From: Gari tellinella | Lineage: Eukaryota > Mollusca > Bivalvia > Cardiida > Psammobiidae | Length of the DNA: 64,000 bases | NCBI GenBank assembly: GCA_922989275.2 | Contig: OV277858.1 | Location: 11,470,001-11,534,000, forward strand | Reading direction: 5' to 3' | Shown: piece after piece, positions 50,390 to 62,035 of the stretch | Layout: the number at the start of each line of letters is the position of its first letter | How positions within the stretch are numbered: the first letter of the stretch is position 1 | Notes under the pieces: generated by a model | Told to the model about the DNA's origin: nothing | The model's database searches: none | Seen by the model: the letters and a program-made list of their open reading frames with translations, nothing else | Translations under genes and position numbers: made by a program

Positions 50390-50990
50390 CAACAAATATG
50401 TCCAACTATGCTCACTTTATGAAGTTCTTGTGACTTATCCAAAAGTCTTTTTACTTTTCGACAGTTTTGGTCTGCATTGGAGCACATTCATCAGAATGTG
50501 ACATCCGCGGGAACGTGGCGTCACAGGGTGGGTTTACAACTGGACTGGTTCCCAGTAGTAAAAAATGCCTGTAAATAGGGCTGATCTTGTAGCCCCGCTC
50601 GTCCCTGTTCATCGCATGTGGCTCCCCCGTTATGTGTAGTAATTCTTTTAACTTTCTCAGGTATGTGTTATTTTCCTGTCCATTATGTTGACCCTCTCCC
50701 AGTCTATCACATGATTTTGACGCAATATATGGTTAGTCACTGCGCTAGGATGTTTTGTAGATAGCGACATTTTCTTTCTAAGCGTGTGTAGACTGTGGTT
50801 GTGTGGTTGGAGTCCTTCTTATGCTGTCCTAATCTCTTACCGAGATTTCTGCCTGTCTCCCCTATGTAGACCGCTTCACAGTTCTTACAGGGGATGCGGT
50901 ATACACAACCACACACATCTTCTGACTTGGTCATAAAGGTAAAAAAAAATTGGATACGTAACAAGAACTTCGTAAACTGAGCATTTTACT
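50390..50990 (-). pseudogene. Penelope-like element C-terminus with GIY-YIG domain (PLE-B)
   Basis: 50737-50964 on the minus strand encodes GCVYRIPCKNCEAVYIGETG followed by RNLGKRLGQHKKD, the GIY-YIG core (Tyr, Tyr-Ile-Gly, Arg) fused to RT in Penelope elements. Frame-shifted continuation to about 50570 reads SAVTNHILRQNHVIDWERV and a terminal MNRDERG-like block, the usual Penelope end. The remainder to 50390 is 3' untranslated sequence. The RT is absent (5' truncation). It differs clearly from the rearranged Penelope fragment at 3447-3921. Confidence 0.75.
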
Positions 50991-51009
50991 ATCCGGATGA
51001 ACTTTTTTC

Positions 51010-52320
51010 GAGATGTCTAACTATGGTTTAAATGTAATAAAAAGTATTGTAAAAAAGGACAACGTTCACTCTGTTCATGATTGTAAGCCTTTTTTGGCTT
51101 TAAGCCGGCCTAAAAGTATACGTGATTATCTATTTATTTCGTTCGTTAATCTTATATTGATAGTACATAATACTCATCCTCTATCTCAATCTTGTGACAG
51201 ACGAAGGTGTTTCCATTGTAAACATATAATTAAATAAATACGAAAAAGACTCAAGCAGGAAGCGTAACACGAACAATACACCCACCTCTCAAGCAGAACA
51301 CACACATACACACAGTCATACCATAACACACACACACACACACCATTTCTTCAATCCACACACTAACATCACACACACACACGCACGCAATACCATTTCT
51401 TCATCCACACACCAAATAGAAAACACACGCAAGACAAACATATAGCAAAGTGAACATAGGAGTCCGCCTTGGTACGGTCAGCAGCAATAAATAATTAATT
51501 TTAAATTAATCACTAACAGCCACTGGGGGTTAAACCTGGATTTAGGGGCGCCCAACCTCACTCTTATCTCCTATATTCACTTATAAAGACGAACAGTGTA
51601 TATAAAATATAAACCCTGTTCCACAACCTTACAATTAAAAAGTAAATACATGTAAAACATCTAACAAAAATTCTATGACCAGATTATTAGTAACACGGAA
51701 AATAATTAAACATTCAAGCCCGTGCTAAAAATAACCCACTATGGCAACGGTCAAATTGTACTCAAGCGACGAGTCTGCAGTCACGAGTAACTGTAAGACA
51801 TGGATGGGTTCAGGGTACGACAGAGAGGGAGAGAAAAAAAGCACGAAAATCCGACATAACTCTCCCGGTTAAGGACGGCTTTAGAGATACATTATCATGT
51901 AGTGCTAAGCCCTGTCTGTCGTCGCACAATCAAAGAAACCGACGTTTTGACAAGGAGTCGTACACGGGAGTGTTTCATACTTCAATATTCCCTATGTTGA
52001 AAATCTAAGAACGTTATATAAAATTATAGTATTGAATGTTTATAAACACTGTAACATGCAATACATCGGTCAAACAAACTAATTTCTAAACATATGAAAA
52101 TGTATTTGATATCAATAATTATGAAGATCGTGGATATGGAACACATGTGGCTTCGCATTTTAATTTAGCTTCACATTTTTTTAAATGATTTCGGCTTTCT
52201 TCCTTTTGAAGTTGTAAATAATGAGATTAACCGCCTATGTAAGGAAACTTACTGGTTTCACAAACTCAACCCACTCTATCCTAATGGAATGAATGCGAAT
52301 TTCCAATACGATATTAAGTA
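51010..52320 (+). pseudogene. Second GIY-YIG retroelement end (PLE-C), split by a PLE-A tail
   Basis: 51010-51232 on the plus strand reads LALSRPKSIRDYLF ... LSQSCDRRRCFHCKHI, the linker and Cys cluster preceding GIY-YIG in some Penelope-like ORFs. After the inserted PLE-A tail, 51946-52320 resumes on the same strand with CNMQYIGQT and, about 60 residues later, ETYWFHKLNPLYPNG, the GIY-YIG start and the conserved end. Stops and frameshifts are present in the second half, so the copy is dead. Confidence 0.65.
51233..51945 (-). mobile_element. PLE-A 3' tail inserted in PLE-C
   Basis: Full-length tail from AATAAATACGAAAAAGACTC at 51233 to GTCGTCGCACAATCAAAG near 51940, just reaching the end of the RT ORF. 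It breaks the plus-strand GIY-YIG pseudogene between its Cys cluster and its endonuclease. Tail order is conserved (GGGCGCCCAACCTCACTC, ACAGAGAGGGAGAGAAA). Confidence 0.85.
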
Positions 52321-53091
52321 GGTTACTACTGTTGGTTCCTATTTCTTATTTTTATATATAACTTATAGGAATAATTTGTATCTTTATTGATCTAGTAGTG
52401 TCTTTATTATCAACTTGAGTATTTTTATTTACAGTATTAACTCTCTAATACTACCACTATATTACGTTATTTATTTAGTGTTTTGGCATGTGGCTGTTTT
52501 GGGTAGAATGAAAGTAAAACAGAAAACTCCCTTGCTTTCGGCTGTCGCCTGTCTTTCCTGTTATGAATCAGATTTCGTTTGGGTGGTGGTAATGGATAGT
52601 TTTTACTGTATATAAGTGATACTTTGGTGTTAGGATTGTTTATTAGTTGCATATTTTAACTTTATGATATTAACACTTTTTTCCGTTACTATGTATGTAC
52701 AGTTAATCCTCTATAACAGTCACATAAGTGTGTTGATTATTTGGTATATGGGGTATGTGGCTGCTTGAAGAGGGATGGAAGAAAAGGAGCTTTCTGATTT
52801 ACTTTCACCTTGCTTTAAACAGTGACCTGCTTTTAGCATAATATTTTATGTATTTATGGTAGTGGTAACAGAGAGGTTTGACTGTCTTTGACGTTTCGAC
52901 GTTAACGCGAAAATGTCTACAGCATTTTGTTTATTAAAAAAGATATTCAGCGGAATGGGTGTCCGTATGAGCATGCACAGTAGTTTTGTTTCAAGAAACT
53001 CCATGAATGAAGTTTAATATATAGAACAATAGTTTAATCTTAGGATATCCTACAAGTAGCTAGGATAATGGTTAAATTGTTGTTTTGCATG
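52321..53091. other. Intergenic, nothing recognised
   Basis: AT-rich sequence; the open frame 52415-52615 has no motif. Confidence 0.4.
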
Positions 53092-53299
53092 TCTGTACCA
53101 TATATGTTTTAGTCGGAGTTATGCTATATCCTTGAATGTGTATTTTTTGCTTTTTGGTGGTGGAAGTCATGCTGTAGATGGGTGTGCACAATTGTATGAT
53201 ATTTGGGTTTTCAAAGAATTGTAATATCTCGGATTGAAAAGCAAAAAATACACATTCAAGGATATAGCATAACTCTGACTAAAACATATATGGTACAGA
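53092..53299. mobile_element. Foldback element, 63-bp arms with one mismatch
   Basis: 53092-53154 and 53237-53299 are reverse complements at 62 of 63 positions (mismatch near 53114, CGG versus CAG), with an 82 bp loop. The ends are TCTGTACCATATATG. Near-identity of the arms indicates a recent origin or gene conversion. No ORF. Confidence 0.9.
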
Positions 53300-53748
53300 A
53301 ATATTAGATGGAGAAATAAATAATAATTTAGACTTTTATAATCTGACTTACGACAACATTCGTCGTACAAGATTTTATGAAACGGGCCCCTGACCCTGAA
53401 TCTAAACGAAATTTTGTGATTGTTACAGACAAAAACATTACACAGCATGCAAAGTGTTAAACTATAGACGATACTTAGGTCACTACTTTACTTTCAACGC
53501 TGGCTTGGTGCCCTAGTAGGACAAGATTGTCATGTAGTCATTCCCATTTTATACACTAACATTATTTTCACATGCAGTGCTCCCTCCCTACAGCGAACCC
53601 CTTCTCAAAAAAATACTTGCTACCGATCCCTAAGTAAAACATTAATACCAACGATATCACTGCTGTCGTCTGCTATTTTCTCACAAAGTTGGCATTAGCC
53701 ATTTTGAAAATAAGCCTCCCAAAATCAAACCAATATAATGACGAGTGA

Positions 53749-53814
53749 CAATCAGTTTGAACCGATACCAGACAGTGCGTTACGATGTGTCTGATCTAGA
53801 TTCAAACTGTTTAC
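53749..53814. repeat. GTTTGGATC-family hairpin
   Basis: CAATCAGTTTGAACCGATAC pairs imperfectly with TGATCTAGATTCAAACTGTT around CAGACAGTGCG...TGTCTG. It is an isolated copy at a locus unrelated to R3. Confidence 0.7.
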
Positions 53815-54112
53815 ACTCTCAGGGTTTAAATATTTCCCTCCCTATAACAACTACCTCTGAACAACAACTCCCTCTGGGGATTAAGGACTGTTAACTTCTT
53901 TTTTGAATCTTCGAACTCGTCTATTGGTGGTTTCAGCCTTCATCTTTCCCCTTCCATGTCCTCCTTTTCGTGACATGATGAATTTAAAACCTACGTAGAT
54001 TTTAAGTTACATTAGATCTAAAATCGGTAAATATATGCCGGCTTTTAATCTTAGATCAGCGACTGAACTTTCCCGCCGTCTACCGAATATTTAATACCAG
54101 CGGAAGGTCATG

Positions 54113-54362
54113 TGATGCCTTCGTGACTGCATCATACTCTCAACACGACGTCGTGTAGCTATCGTGTGACCTTCGTGTGGCCTTCGGGTAAACTTCCTGT
54201 GAAAATCCGCATATTCGTGTTGACTTCGTGTGTGGTTCGGTTGCCATCGTGTAGCCTTCTGTAGGCACCGTACTTGCCTTCGTGTTGGTTTGCCTGTTGA
54301 GCTAGGTTCGGGGCCACCTTCGCGCGAAATTCAAAATTCCATGTTCGTGTGGCCTTCTGGTG
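54113..54362. repeat. Degenerate CTTCGTGTGGC repeat, period about 11 bp
   Basis: Words such as CCTTCGTGTGGCC, ATCGTGTGACC, ATCGTGTAGCC and CCTTCGTGTTGG recur about 18 times in 250 bp at intervals near 11 bp or multiples of it. It is GC-rich compared with its flanks and has no open reading frame of note. Confidence 0.75.
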
Positions 54363-54956
54363 TCAAAATCGGGACGGTGTGACACGGGCATAAAGATATA
54401 TCCATACGACAGAAAATCAGTGTGGATTGAGAAAAAAACGACACATTGTTTCTATCCAACCATTGTGCGATCATTGTTGATCCACTGTAAACAGAAGTTT
54501 ACTATTAATGACAACGTTCGATTTAGTCAGGTATCGTGTTAAGCGTCGCTTTCCGCGCCCTAAATTACACATAAGACAGTTGGACGACACACACGTTTGG
54601 CGCCGATGTTTTATGCTAAAAAGTCTCGGTGTTTTGCAACCTAAAATGTGTTTTAACTAACATATCCCGACCATTTTATAAATTATATGATCAAACTAGC
54701 CTAATGCAATCTCTAAATGCTTCGCACACCAACAAAAACTTACATAATCAGTGTCCTTATTGAATCATGATTCCAATTGAATGAAACTAATATGAATGAA
54801 ATATGATAGTTTAGTTGGGGCATTTGCAGTTTTTGGACAATTAATTTTGGATAAACAAGTTATAATATTAAGGTAAGACAATACTTTTTAATTTACTGAA
54901 AAACAATTATTTCCAATGACCACCAGAATCTTATCGTTGTAAAGTTTTACATTACC
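54363..54956. other. Intergenic, nothing recognised
   Basis: Separates the CTTCGTG repeat from the zinc-finger ORF. AT-rich, no motif recognised. Confidence 0.4.
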
Positions 54957-55040
54957 TTAAAGTTCCATTGTGTTTTCAGACCTTTTTTTTATAATATCTG
55001 AAATACAATAACTGTCTTCAGTGTTACTGTCATCAATTGA

Positions 55041-55836
55041 TATTTCTATGGGGGTTATTGTCTCAATCTCAATCGGAATTACTATCCACATCCAAACCAG
55101 GTCCGATGGATTTGTTACCAGATTCGTTGTCGGACTCGTCGCCAGTAGAATTCGTAGGTACAGTCGAAACGGATCCGACGGATTCGTTGTCAGATTATTT
55201 GTAATTGAAATCACTTCATACAGCCACCAATACTGTATAACTTGAACTTGATAGCTGAATGTCTTGTCTAAGTTCCGTTTCTGCATGATTGTATACTTCG
55301 TCAAGCGTAGGTTCTTTATATTCATGAGCGAAATACATGTCTACAATGTCAGAGTTTCTCTTAGTAAAACGCTCTGTTGCGGTTATGTTTGAAACTAGAA
55401 GCGGCACGGTTGGTTGTTGGTTAATCTCTATCTTGCCATCTAGCCAAGACTTAGTGTCAAAGTCACCATCCGACAAGTCCTCATAAGGATGTTTGTCATC
55501 TGCATCTGAAATGTCTTCATATATCCCAATTAAAGCTGGGCGTTTCTGACAATCACGGGTTTCGAAAACAACATTAGAGACGAACTGCTTCACTGTGTGG
55601 CTATCTAGTTTATGAATAAGCTTCAAATGCTTAGTCAGATAGCTCCAACACACGTCCGAATGCTTTTCTTTCATGTGACGGTTCAAGTTCCTTTTATTGG
55701 TATAACTCCTACCACATGTGTGACAATGCAACCGCATAATTCTAAGTTTTATTATTGAATAATTATTGAAAATAATAAACGTCTGTACAATCCGAAAATC
55801 TAAACTGAAAGGACAATTTTTCAAGCGAACACACAT
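55041..55836 (-). pseudogene. C2H2 zinc-finger ORF, decayed
   Basis: The minus strand encodes LHCHTCGRSYTNKRNLNRHM followed by KEKH, a canonical C2H2 finger (C-x2-C-x12-H-x4-H). A second, partial finger follows whose cysteine pair is lost (one Cys, then HLKLIH). An acidic region comes next (YEDISDADDKHPYEDLSDGD). The same frame passes a TGA near 55213 and a TAA near 55198 and continues as a Ser/Asp/Asn-rich tail (SDNESVGSVSTVPTN). It could be a transposon-borne DNA-binding protein or a host zinc-finger relic. It lies just downstream of the BEL/Pao remnant on the same strand, but continuity is not shown. Confidence 0.55.
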
Positions 55837-56244
55837 ATCTCAAAATGCACGAGGGGATAACAGCCCCGCCTGTTGTTGTACTGTGAGCACGACGTGAACG
55901 AGGAGTACAACTCCGCTGATGCGTCGCTCCGCTCACACATCAGAAAAGGTGTAAACACAATTCTCCGTCTGAATATCTGCTCCACTTGACACACCATAGC
56001 GGTACACTGCTATTTTCACACGCGTGTACGGATTGCTTATCCTACTGATTTTGACTGTTACACGTATACTATACAAATACTGTTCTATGTTGTTAATTTG
56101 TATAAATGAAATATTTTTAATAGAAATTATTGACATTGTTTTTACTTTACACATATACCTGTGTGTGCAATAACAGTTCTGTACTTAGAGTCTACTCACT
56201 GTTGCTGAAATACTGCTTTATTTTCTGATTTGCTATTGTTGCAG

Positions 56245-58965
56245 CTACTCTTTTGGGGTGTTTAGACTAAGTTCTGTCTCTGAAAGGTGTTCAGGTTGGA
56301 TTTGGTCGATTTCTCCTGAAACTTCCATTGGACAAAGTAGATTCAAAGGTCGACCAATCTCACGTCCTGACGACAATCGTACCTTTGCCCAACGAACGTT
56401 TTTGTCACGGCTTTGTATAATTTTTGTTATTTTTCCGAGCTTCCAGCAGCCGCGTGGAATGTCTTCTTTTATCAGCACATTATCTCCAATTTGAAGTACA
56501 AATTGAGACCTAATTCTATGTGTTTTTAATCGTGTGGTCCTCTTTCACGAAAGCGTAACACATACTCATTCCTCCTAATTGTCCAACGCGCATTCAGCAG
56601 TTTCTGACCCTCTTTCTACAGTTTCAGTAATTTCTGGGCAGAACTTTTACAAGGAGTATACTCCTACTCATGTCCGGTTTCAATATCTGGTAAACCAATG
56701 CTAGGATTAGGTACCAGGAAATTTGCTGGGCTCCTATAATTACTTTGCTTTATGTTTGTATTGCGTGTTGTTTTCTATTTAGTGTGTATATGAAGGAAAG
56801 GGATTGTGCGTGTGTGTGTGTGTTTGTTATGGTATGAATGTGCGTGTTCTGCTTGAGTCTTTCGTATTTATTAAAGTGACGATATAATTAACATACTCAC
56901 CAACGTAACGAGAGGTCGGGAATTAACCACAGACTCAATTTCGTTGATGTATGTCAGCATTTATTGATGAGTAAGTAGGTTACGACCGATGGCTTTCTTC
57001 AAAGATCGTTTCTTTGTACATCCTCACGCTTAAGTAACTAGGTCAAGCGTTTTACTGGCTAGTTTGAACTGTTGAGCATTGTCACTGGACATTGTGTCTG
57101 GAGTTCCTCTAGAAGCTAGAAAAAACGTCTAAAGCTCATTAAGAACTCTTCAATCGTTTCGGAGTTCATCATTTCTAAATGAACTGCACGCGTGACCAGG
57201 CATGTATATAGGCCAAATTTTATTTTGTTCGCTTTGTCCTTGCATTTGACATACAATGGACCTTAATAGTCAATACCGCATTTTGCAAACGGGATTGATT
57301 CTGTTACACCTTCTGGAGGACGTGGAGCCATTTTTGGCATTGTATACGCTCCGCCTTCATGACGTCGATACACAAGACACTGTTGAAGAACACATATACC
57401 ACTGGCACGTCCGCATGGTATCCAGAATCGTTTGCGAATACTACTTAAAGTATGTGATACACCGCTATGAAGAAGCTCTTTGTGCATCCTTTCTACTACC
57501 AAATGAGTGAAATGTTCATTCTTCGGCAACAAAACTGGCCTTCGACTGGCTTCAGGCATGGACGCATGCTCCATACGGTCACGACATCTTAGGGCACCAT
57601 TTTCATCAATGTATAAGTCCTATTGTCTCTGCAAGTTATTTTATTTGTTTTTTTTATGGCATCAAATACACCAGGGAAATGTTTCCTTTGTACACTTTTA
57701 ATCCACATTGTGTCAGCCCGCTGTAGCTCCTCATAAGTCAATGGACCCTTGTAACTCTCCAGTTTTCGTGTTTTGTTGACACATCGATTAGCGAAAGCAG
57801 TTACTCGAATCAATGTTGAGGCTGTGGAGAACCTTTCACATTCGATTTTAAAAGGTGCGTTGTCAGTTGTCACATGTCTCTTCAGACAGTTGAACACTTT
57901 CAAGAGGTTGATTAATATCCTTCACTTTGTTACCTTCTTCAGTTTCTCTGGAAATATCTCATTTAATGGGTTACAGAGCCAACATGGTCCCTGAAACAAC
58001 AAACTATTGTTTTCAGTTGCTCAATTGTTGTTCCTCTGCTAGGTAAATCCTCTTGGTTTTCAGAGGATGGTATGTATCTGAATTCCTTGACACCGCAGCT
58101 GTTTATTTCTTTCATACGATTAGCTACGAACACTGACTATACATTTTCAGAGTGTATCCAATGATGGACACATTGTGAGTAACTCCACAAGCAAACGTCT
58201 TGTTTTGGCAGAACTAAATTTTTTTTTTCACGAATGCAACACAGCGAGCACCTTTTAGCACAGCCAAAATCTTTAACCTTGGAGTTGTTATATGTTTCTT
58301 TGGGGCCAATCGGTACTTAGAGAAGATCAGATCGGCTCTTGACTGAAAACTACCCTCTTGATGAAGGTAGACACAGGTGACATAAGCATGCATTGACATG
58401 ACACAAAATCAGCGTAACTTATACTGAACATTGTCATCTTGCATCGCTAATTTCTTTGTATCTCGATTTCAGGAATCTTTTTCAAGTCGTATTTGATTGA
58501 ATGCCATGTTTCTACATCACATTGATCCAACTCGTCGTCCCATTCGTGACCTTTGCTCCAAACAGTTAGTAGCAGCATATTCCCCCGGAGAAGTACCGGT
58601 GAACACAATCCAACTGGGTCATAGACTGACGCCAATTGCCTTAGTACATATATCTTGGTTGGTGTAGTATCGTCATCAAGTACATGTATAAGCGACCTTT
58701 TCAATAACAACGTATCTTTGGCAGTGTTCCAAGTGTGACCAAGCACCTTTATTGTTTCTGACTTTGCCTTATCCTCCATTGGTATTACTTTGTTTAGTGT
58801 CCCGCTGTTAGTAGACCACTTTCTCAAATGCATTGCTGCGTCTGTAAACATAGCTTTTGTACAACTTGATAGCTTCACTTTCATCATGTGTCCCCTTAAT
58901 GACAATGTCCACATATATATATCATTCTTAAGTTGTTCAGCAAAGTCAGTCTTATTTAGATCCAA
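56245..58965 (-). pseudogene. pol: BEL/Pao LTR-retrotransposon pol remnant (RT end, RNase H, integrase, DUF5641)
   Basis: Minus-strand order matches BEL/Pao pol. 58965-58447 is the end of the RT with a PVGLCSPVLLRGNMLL block. 58200-58010 looks like the RNase H end (SVFVANRMKEINS, FRYIPSSENQEDLPSRG). 57574-57263 is the integrase H2C2 zinc-binding region (RMHKELLHSGVSHTL, then CRxxEGG-like). 57230-57040 is the integrase core with TRAVHLEMM and SDNAQQF. 56660-56245 is DUF5641 (DIPRGCWKLGKI, RPLNLL). Many frameshifts and stops break it, and the YVDD-type box near 58912 reads YVDI in a shifted frame. The upstream RT, protease, gag and both LTRs were not found. Confidence 0.8.
56728..56873 (+). mobile_element. 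PLE-A 3' tail fragment inserted in BEL/Pao pol
   Basis: The only plus-strand PLE-A tail in the window. It runs from GGGCTCCTATAATTACTTTG to TTTCGTATTTATT, with a TG-rich stretch (GTGCGTGTGTGTGTG) and TGCGTGTTCTGCTTGAGTC. It lies inside the pol remnant, between the integrase core and DUF5641, so PLE-A was active after this BEL/Pao copy inserted. Confidence 0.85.
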
Positions 58966-59964
58966 TCACAGTATATCCAATAAGTCCTCACGACATCAGC
59001 AACTTTATGGCGTGCTCCGCCGATAGACATAAGCAATTTTATGGCGTGCTCCGCCATTCCAGTTTCAACTGTTTTGAACTGTTTCTGCTCCGTCTTCTTG
59101 ACCATTATGAGTAATAAAAGAAACAAACTGAACAAATACAATTAATAAAACTTTAACATATCGTCCACGACATCATCCATCAATCCAAGACTTGTGCACT
59201 GAAAAACTATCCAGATTTTCTTCTGCCTGAGACTGGTTGAATTCCAGAATGACCGTCTAAGGCCGCATAAATATTCGTCTAACTGATTATAGTCTACTTT
59301 TCTGTACCCTTTAAATTCGTATGGTTTTCTTTTGGTTAGTAATTTGTTTAACGTTGAAATTACCATCAACAGCCCAGTTTTGTATAGGTCTAAAGAGCAA
59401 AATCACACACCTATAGGTGGATATGTGGATGGAACGATATATTTGGTTTTACGGCACTGGTACAAAAAATAGGTCATATAGAGTAACAAAAGTACGGCAG
59501 GTGATTGCGGCTGATCTCATTCATTACCATGCAGAACATTGGATCAAAACCACCGACCTGTATTTCATGTTAATTCTTGGCAGAGAAGATAATATCGGTC
59601 TAAAAAACAGAAATATTCCCTATGACAATTAAATTTAAAAACTGCGGCAATGTTGCAATGATTCGTTTTTGAGTATTATTGGTTCAACCTTTACTCCTGT
59701 GCTCATGCAAACGGATGTGATTTATAATATCGCCCTTTTCAATAGACGATTGTACACACATTGCTCAAAATGATTCTGCAAAATGCAGGATTTCGTTCCT
59801 GACTAATGTTTCAACATTACGGCTAACTTTCACGAGAAAAACATTACTGGCATCTCGTTTCAATATTGGTCTAGAGAAATGCCTAATAAGCGTCTAGGTC
59901 TGTTTATGTTCTTGAAATCGAAATGGTATGGCCGTAGACCTTCTATCAAAACGCCCTTACACCT
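58966..59964. other. Upstream of pol remnant, no assigned function
   Basis: A 28-bp direct repeat (ATGGCGTGCTCCGCC-bearing word at about 59005 and 59040) sits just upstream of the pol remnant. The minus-strand frame 59142-59369 (KVDYNQLDEYLCGLRR) vaguely resembles N-terminal parts of tyrosine-recombinase-like proteins, but the evidence is too thin. No LTR was detected. Confidence 0.35.
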
Positions 59965-61600
59965 GGGCAGACTTTAGCAGACGACCTGTTTAACATACAC
60001 CAATTGCGTGTTTGAAGAGTCAAAACTCTATTATTAGTAATACTAATATTTTAGAGATTTAATGTTTATCGAAATTTATCAGCATAAATATTCAAGTCAA
60101 CCCTTTTGCGTTAAGGTACCACGAAGGTCCGGTTTGGCATTGCATAGTCTTAGCACAGATAACATCGGAAATAACGACCATTCTAGTATTAGGCATCACT
60201 TGGTACAGCTATCCTAAATGTAAAGGTAAAGGTCCTATAAAATCTGTTCATCATTGATGCGTGCTTAATGTCAAACAATGTTAACACGGATGTTCAGTGC
60301 TTTTGAACGCACAACCCCTTTGTGAAAAGAGCGCTATATAAATCTGGTATAATTATAACAACAATTCTGGTCAGGATCCAACCCGATTTGTTTCCCCCTT
60401 AGACATCAAATGTCTTGCCGTTGTATTTTCAATCTTGGAATGCGTATGTATGGCAATAAAAGTTAATGACAATTGAAATGGACGACAACTTCCAATTGTG
60501 TACTTCAACATTTGCCCTGGGGGACATCGACTCATTTTACCATGGCAGGTATACAGTTAGACTTTTTTACAATTGATCTTGGAATGTGTGTAATAATTCA
60601 AAATAAGAAAATCTCAGCTTAAAATTTAAACAAGAAAATACAATAAGTTAAAATTGTCATAGCCTACACGGTTAGAGCTCTAACGATAAAGTCGCTTTTA
60701 TACGTAAACAATTAATTGAGGCAGTATCCAGTGTAGATTGACTCTATTGTATGGCGACACTAATATATCTGTGACACTTCGGTTACAAGCTCACGCGCCG
60801 TTATCATGCTGGAATATATCTAAAGGATGATATTATTGTCCTAAGTGATAAATCTATTCGCAGCACATAAAAACAGGAATAGAATTGCACACTATTATAA
60901 AAGATTGTGTTTTTAAAAAGCTTAACTGAACATTGAGCTATTCTTACGTATTTACAAATATACCCGAAGGATTTTGAATAAGGCTATACAAATAAATTCG
61001 GTCCTTAAGTGTTTCAAACACAAACGGTGCCATAGTTACACAACCAACCTTTTACCAGTTTGTTATTCTATTTCGTTGTATTCAGATTGCTTTTGTCATT
61101 GACCTTTAGCATGATGCACGCTGTTAGTCTGTATAAGTTCTGATAAGCATTTACTTGTAAATGGGTCCGTTTTCTGAAGCATTCTAAGATATTTTTGCTA
61201 ATTAAATCAATATTCTCTTAAATTTCGGCAATTTACTAAATCGTTTGACGATTTTAACCATTTTTTTAACTCGACACATTTAAAATAATAATTATTCTTT
61301 TAGAAAGTATTGTCTTAGTTTACCGCCATTTCAACTAATTAGTTAGGTATTCTCTATTAGAAAGATGAAAAATCTAGGAAAATTCTCAACTGACCAAATT
61401 GACTATGTAATTTTCTTAAAACTTTAGTAAAAACTTACCATCTCTTAACTCTTTAGACTTTTCTAAAATGGAACACACGAACTTTTGAAAAACAACAACT
61501 ATTGTATCAGTATAGTTAGAATAGATAATTCATTGAGTACAAATCGGTATGTATACCTTTAGATATGTTTAGCTGTGGTTTTTGTGCCGACGTTTGTGTT
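59965..61600 (+). repeat. R1 repeat fragment, fourth locus
   Basis: Matches the reverse complement of 8200-9520 and, from about 60222, reads parallel to 24240-25090; then 61160-61270 matches about 26135-26210, and 61560-61600 matches about 26270. The intervening parts are deleted or too diverged. It contains an inserted SINE/LINE tail at 60293-60362. Confidence 0.8.
60293..60362 (+). mobile_element. SINE/LINE 3' tail inserted in R1
   Basis: GTGCTTTTGAACGCACAACC through AAAGAGCGCTATATAAATCT to a short ATAACAACA run. It interrupts AACACGGAT|TCTGGTTGGGATCC, which is uninterrupted at 9300-9340 (reverse strand). It is the same tail family as 22015-22093. Confidence 0.75.
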
Positions 61601-61867
61601 TGAGTGGTTTCGTAAATTTGGGTCAACTTCGCAACGAGTGGCTAACGTCATTACAAACGACTGAGGGTACCATTAAAGTCATTATTACTTATGGTCTTCA
61701 TCGCAAAATCGTGAAAAATATTTATATTTTTTTAAAATCTATATTTGAGTAATAAATGATCATCGTATGTACAAGAACTGTCATGAGTGCATGATAAGTT
61801 CCACAATTATAACCAACTAACTAACGGAATTTCAACAAAGTCGTCGTGGCTAAATAGATGAGGAGCT
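61601..61867. other. Spacer, nothing recognised
   Basis: AT-rich, no motif. Confidence 0.4.
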
Positions 61868-62035
61868 TAACCCTTTCCCTTATGCGCGCGTGTCAGAGCG
61901 TGTTTCATTATTACCTTATGAGCCCGTAAAAGCGCGACTTTATCTATTCCCTGATAAGCGCGGGTTTCCGCGGGTTATCAATTACCTGATGAGAGCGGGT
62001 TAGAGCGAGTTCTCTATTTAACGGCTAAAATCTCA
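61868..62035. repeat. GC-rich tandem units TACCTGATGAGCGCGGGTT, preceded by TTAACCC
   Basis: About four or five degenerate units of 35-38 bp containing CCTTATGCGCGCG, CCTTATGAGCCCG, CCCTGATAAGCGCGGG and CCTGATGAGAGCGGG. The array opens with TTAACCCTTTCCC, again a TTAA+CCC junction as at 49187. No right end was found. 62036-62424 shows nothing I recognise. Confidence 0.65.

Noticed and set aside
50470..50520. Hammerhead ribozyme in the Penelope 3' region (minus strand CTGATGA followed by GAAA)
   Set aside because: The core words occur, but I could not find three proper helices around them. Left uncalled.
55850..55935. Possible LTR or promoter of the BEL/Pao element
   Set aside because: A GTTGTACT...AGTACAAC inverted word is visible, but no second copy exists on the other side of pol, so an LTR cannot be supported.
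59142..59369. Tyrosine-recombinase (Crypton-like) N-terminus
   Set aside because: Resemblance rests on one short stretch and no catalytic R-H-R-Y region follows.
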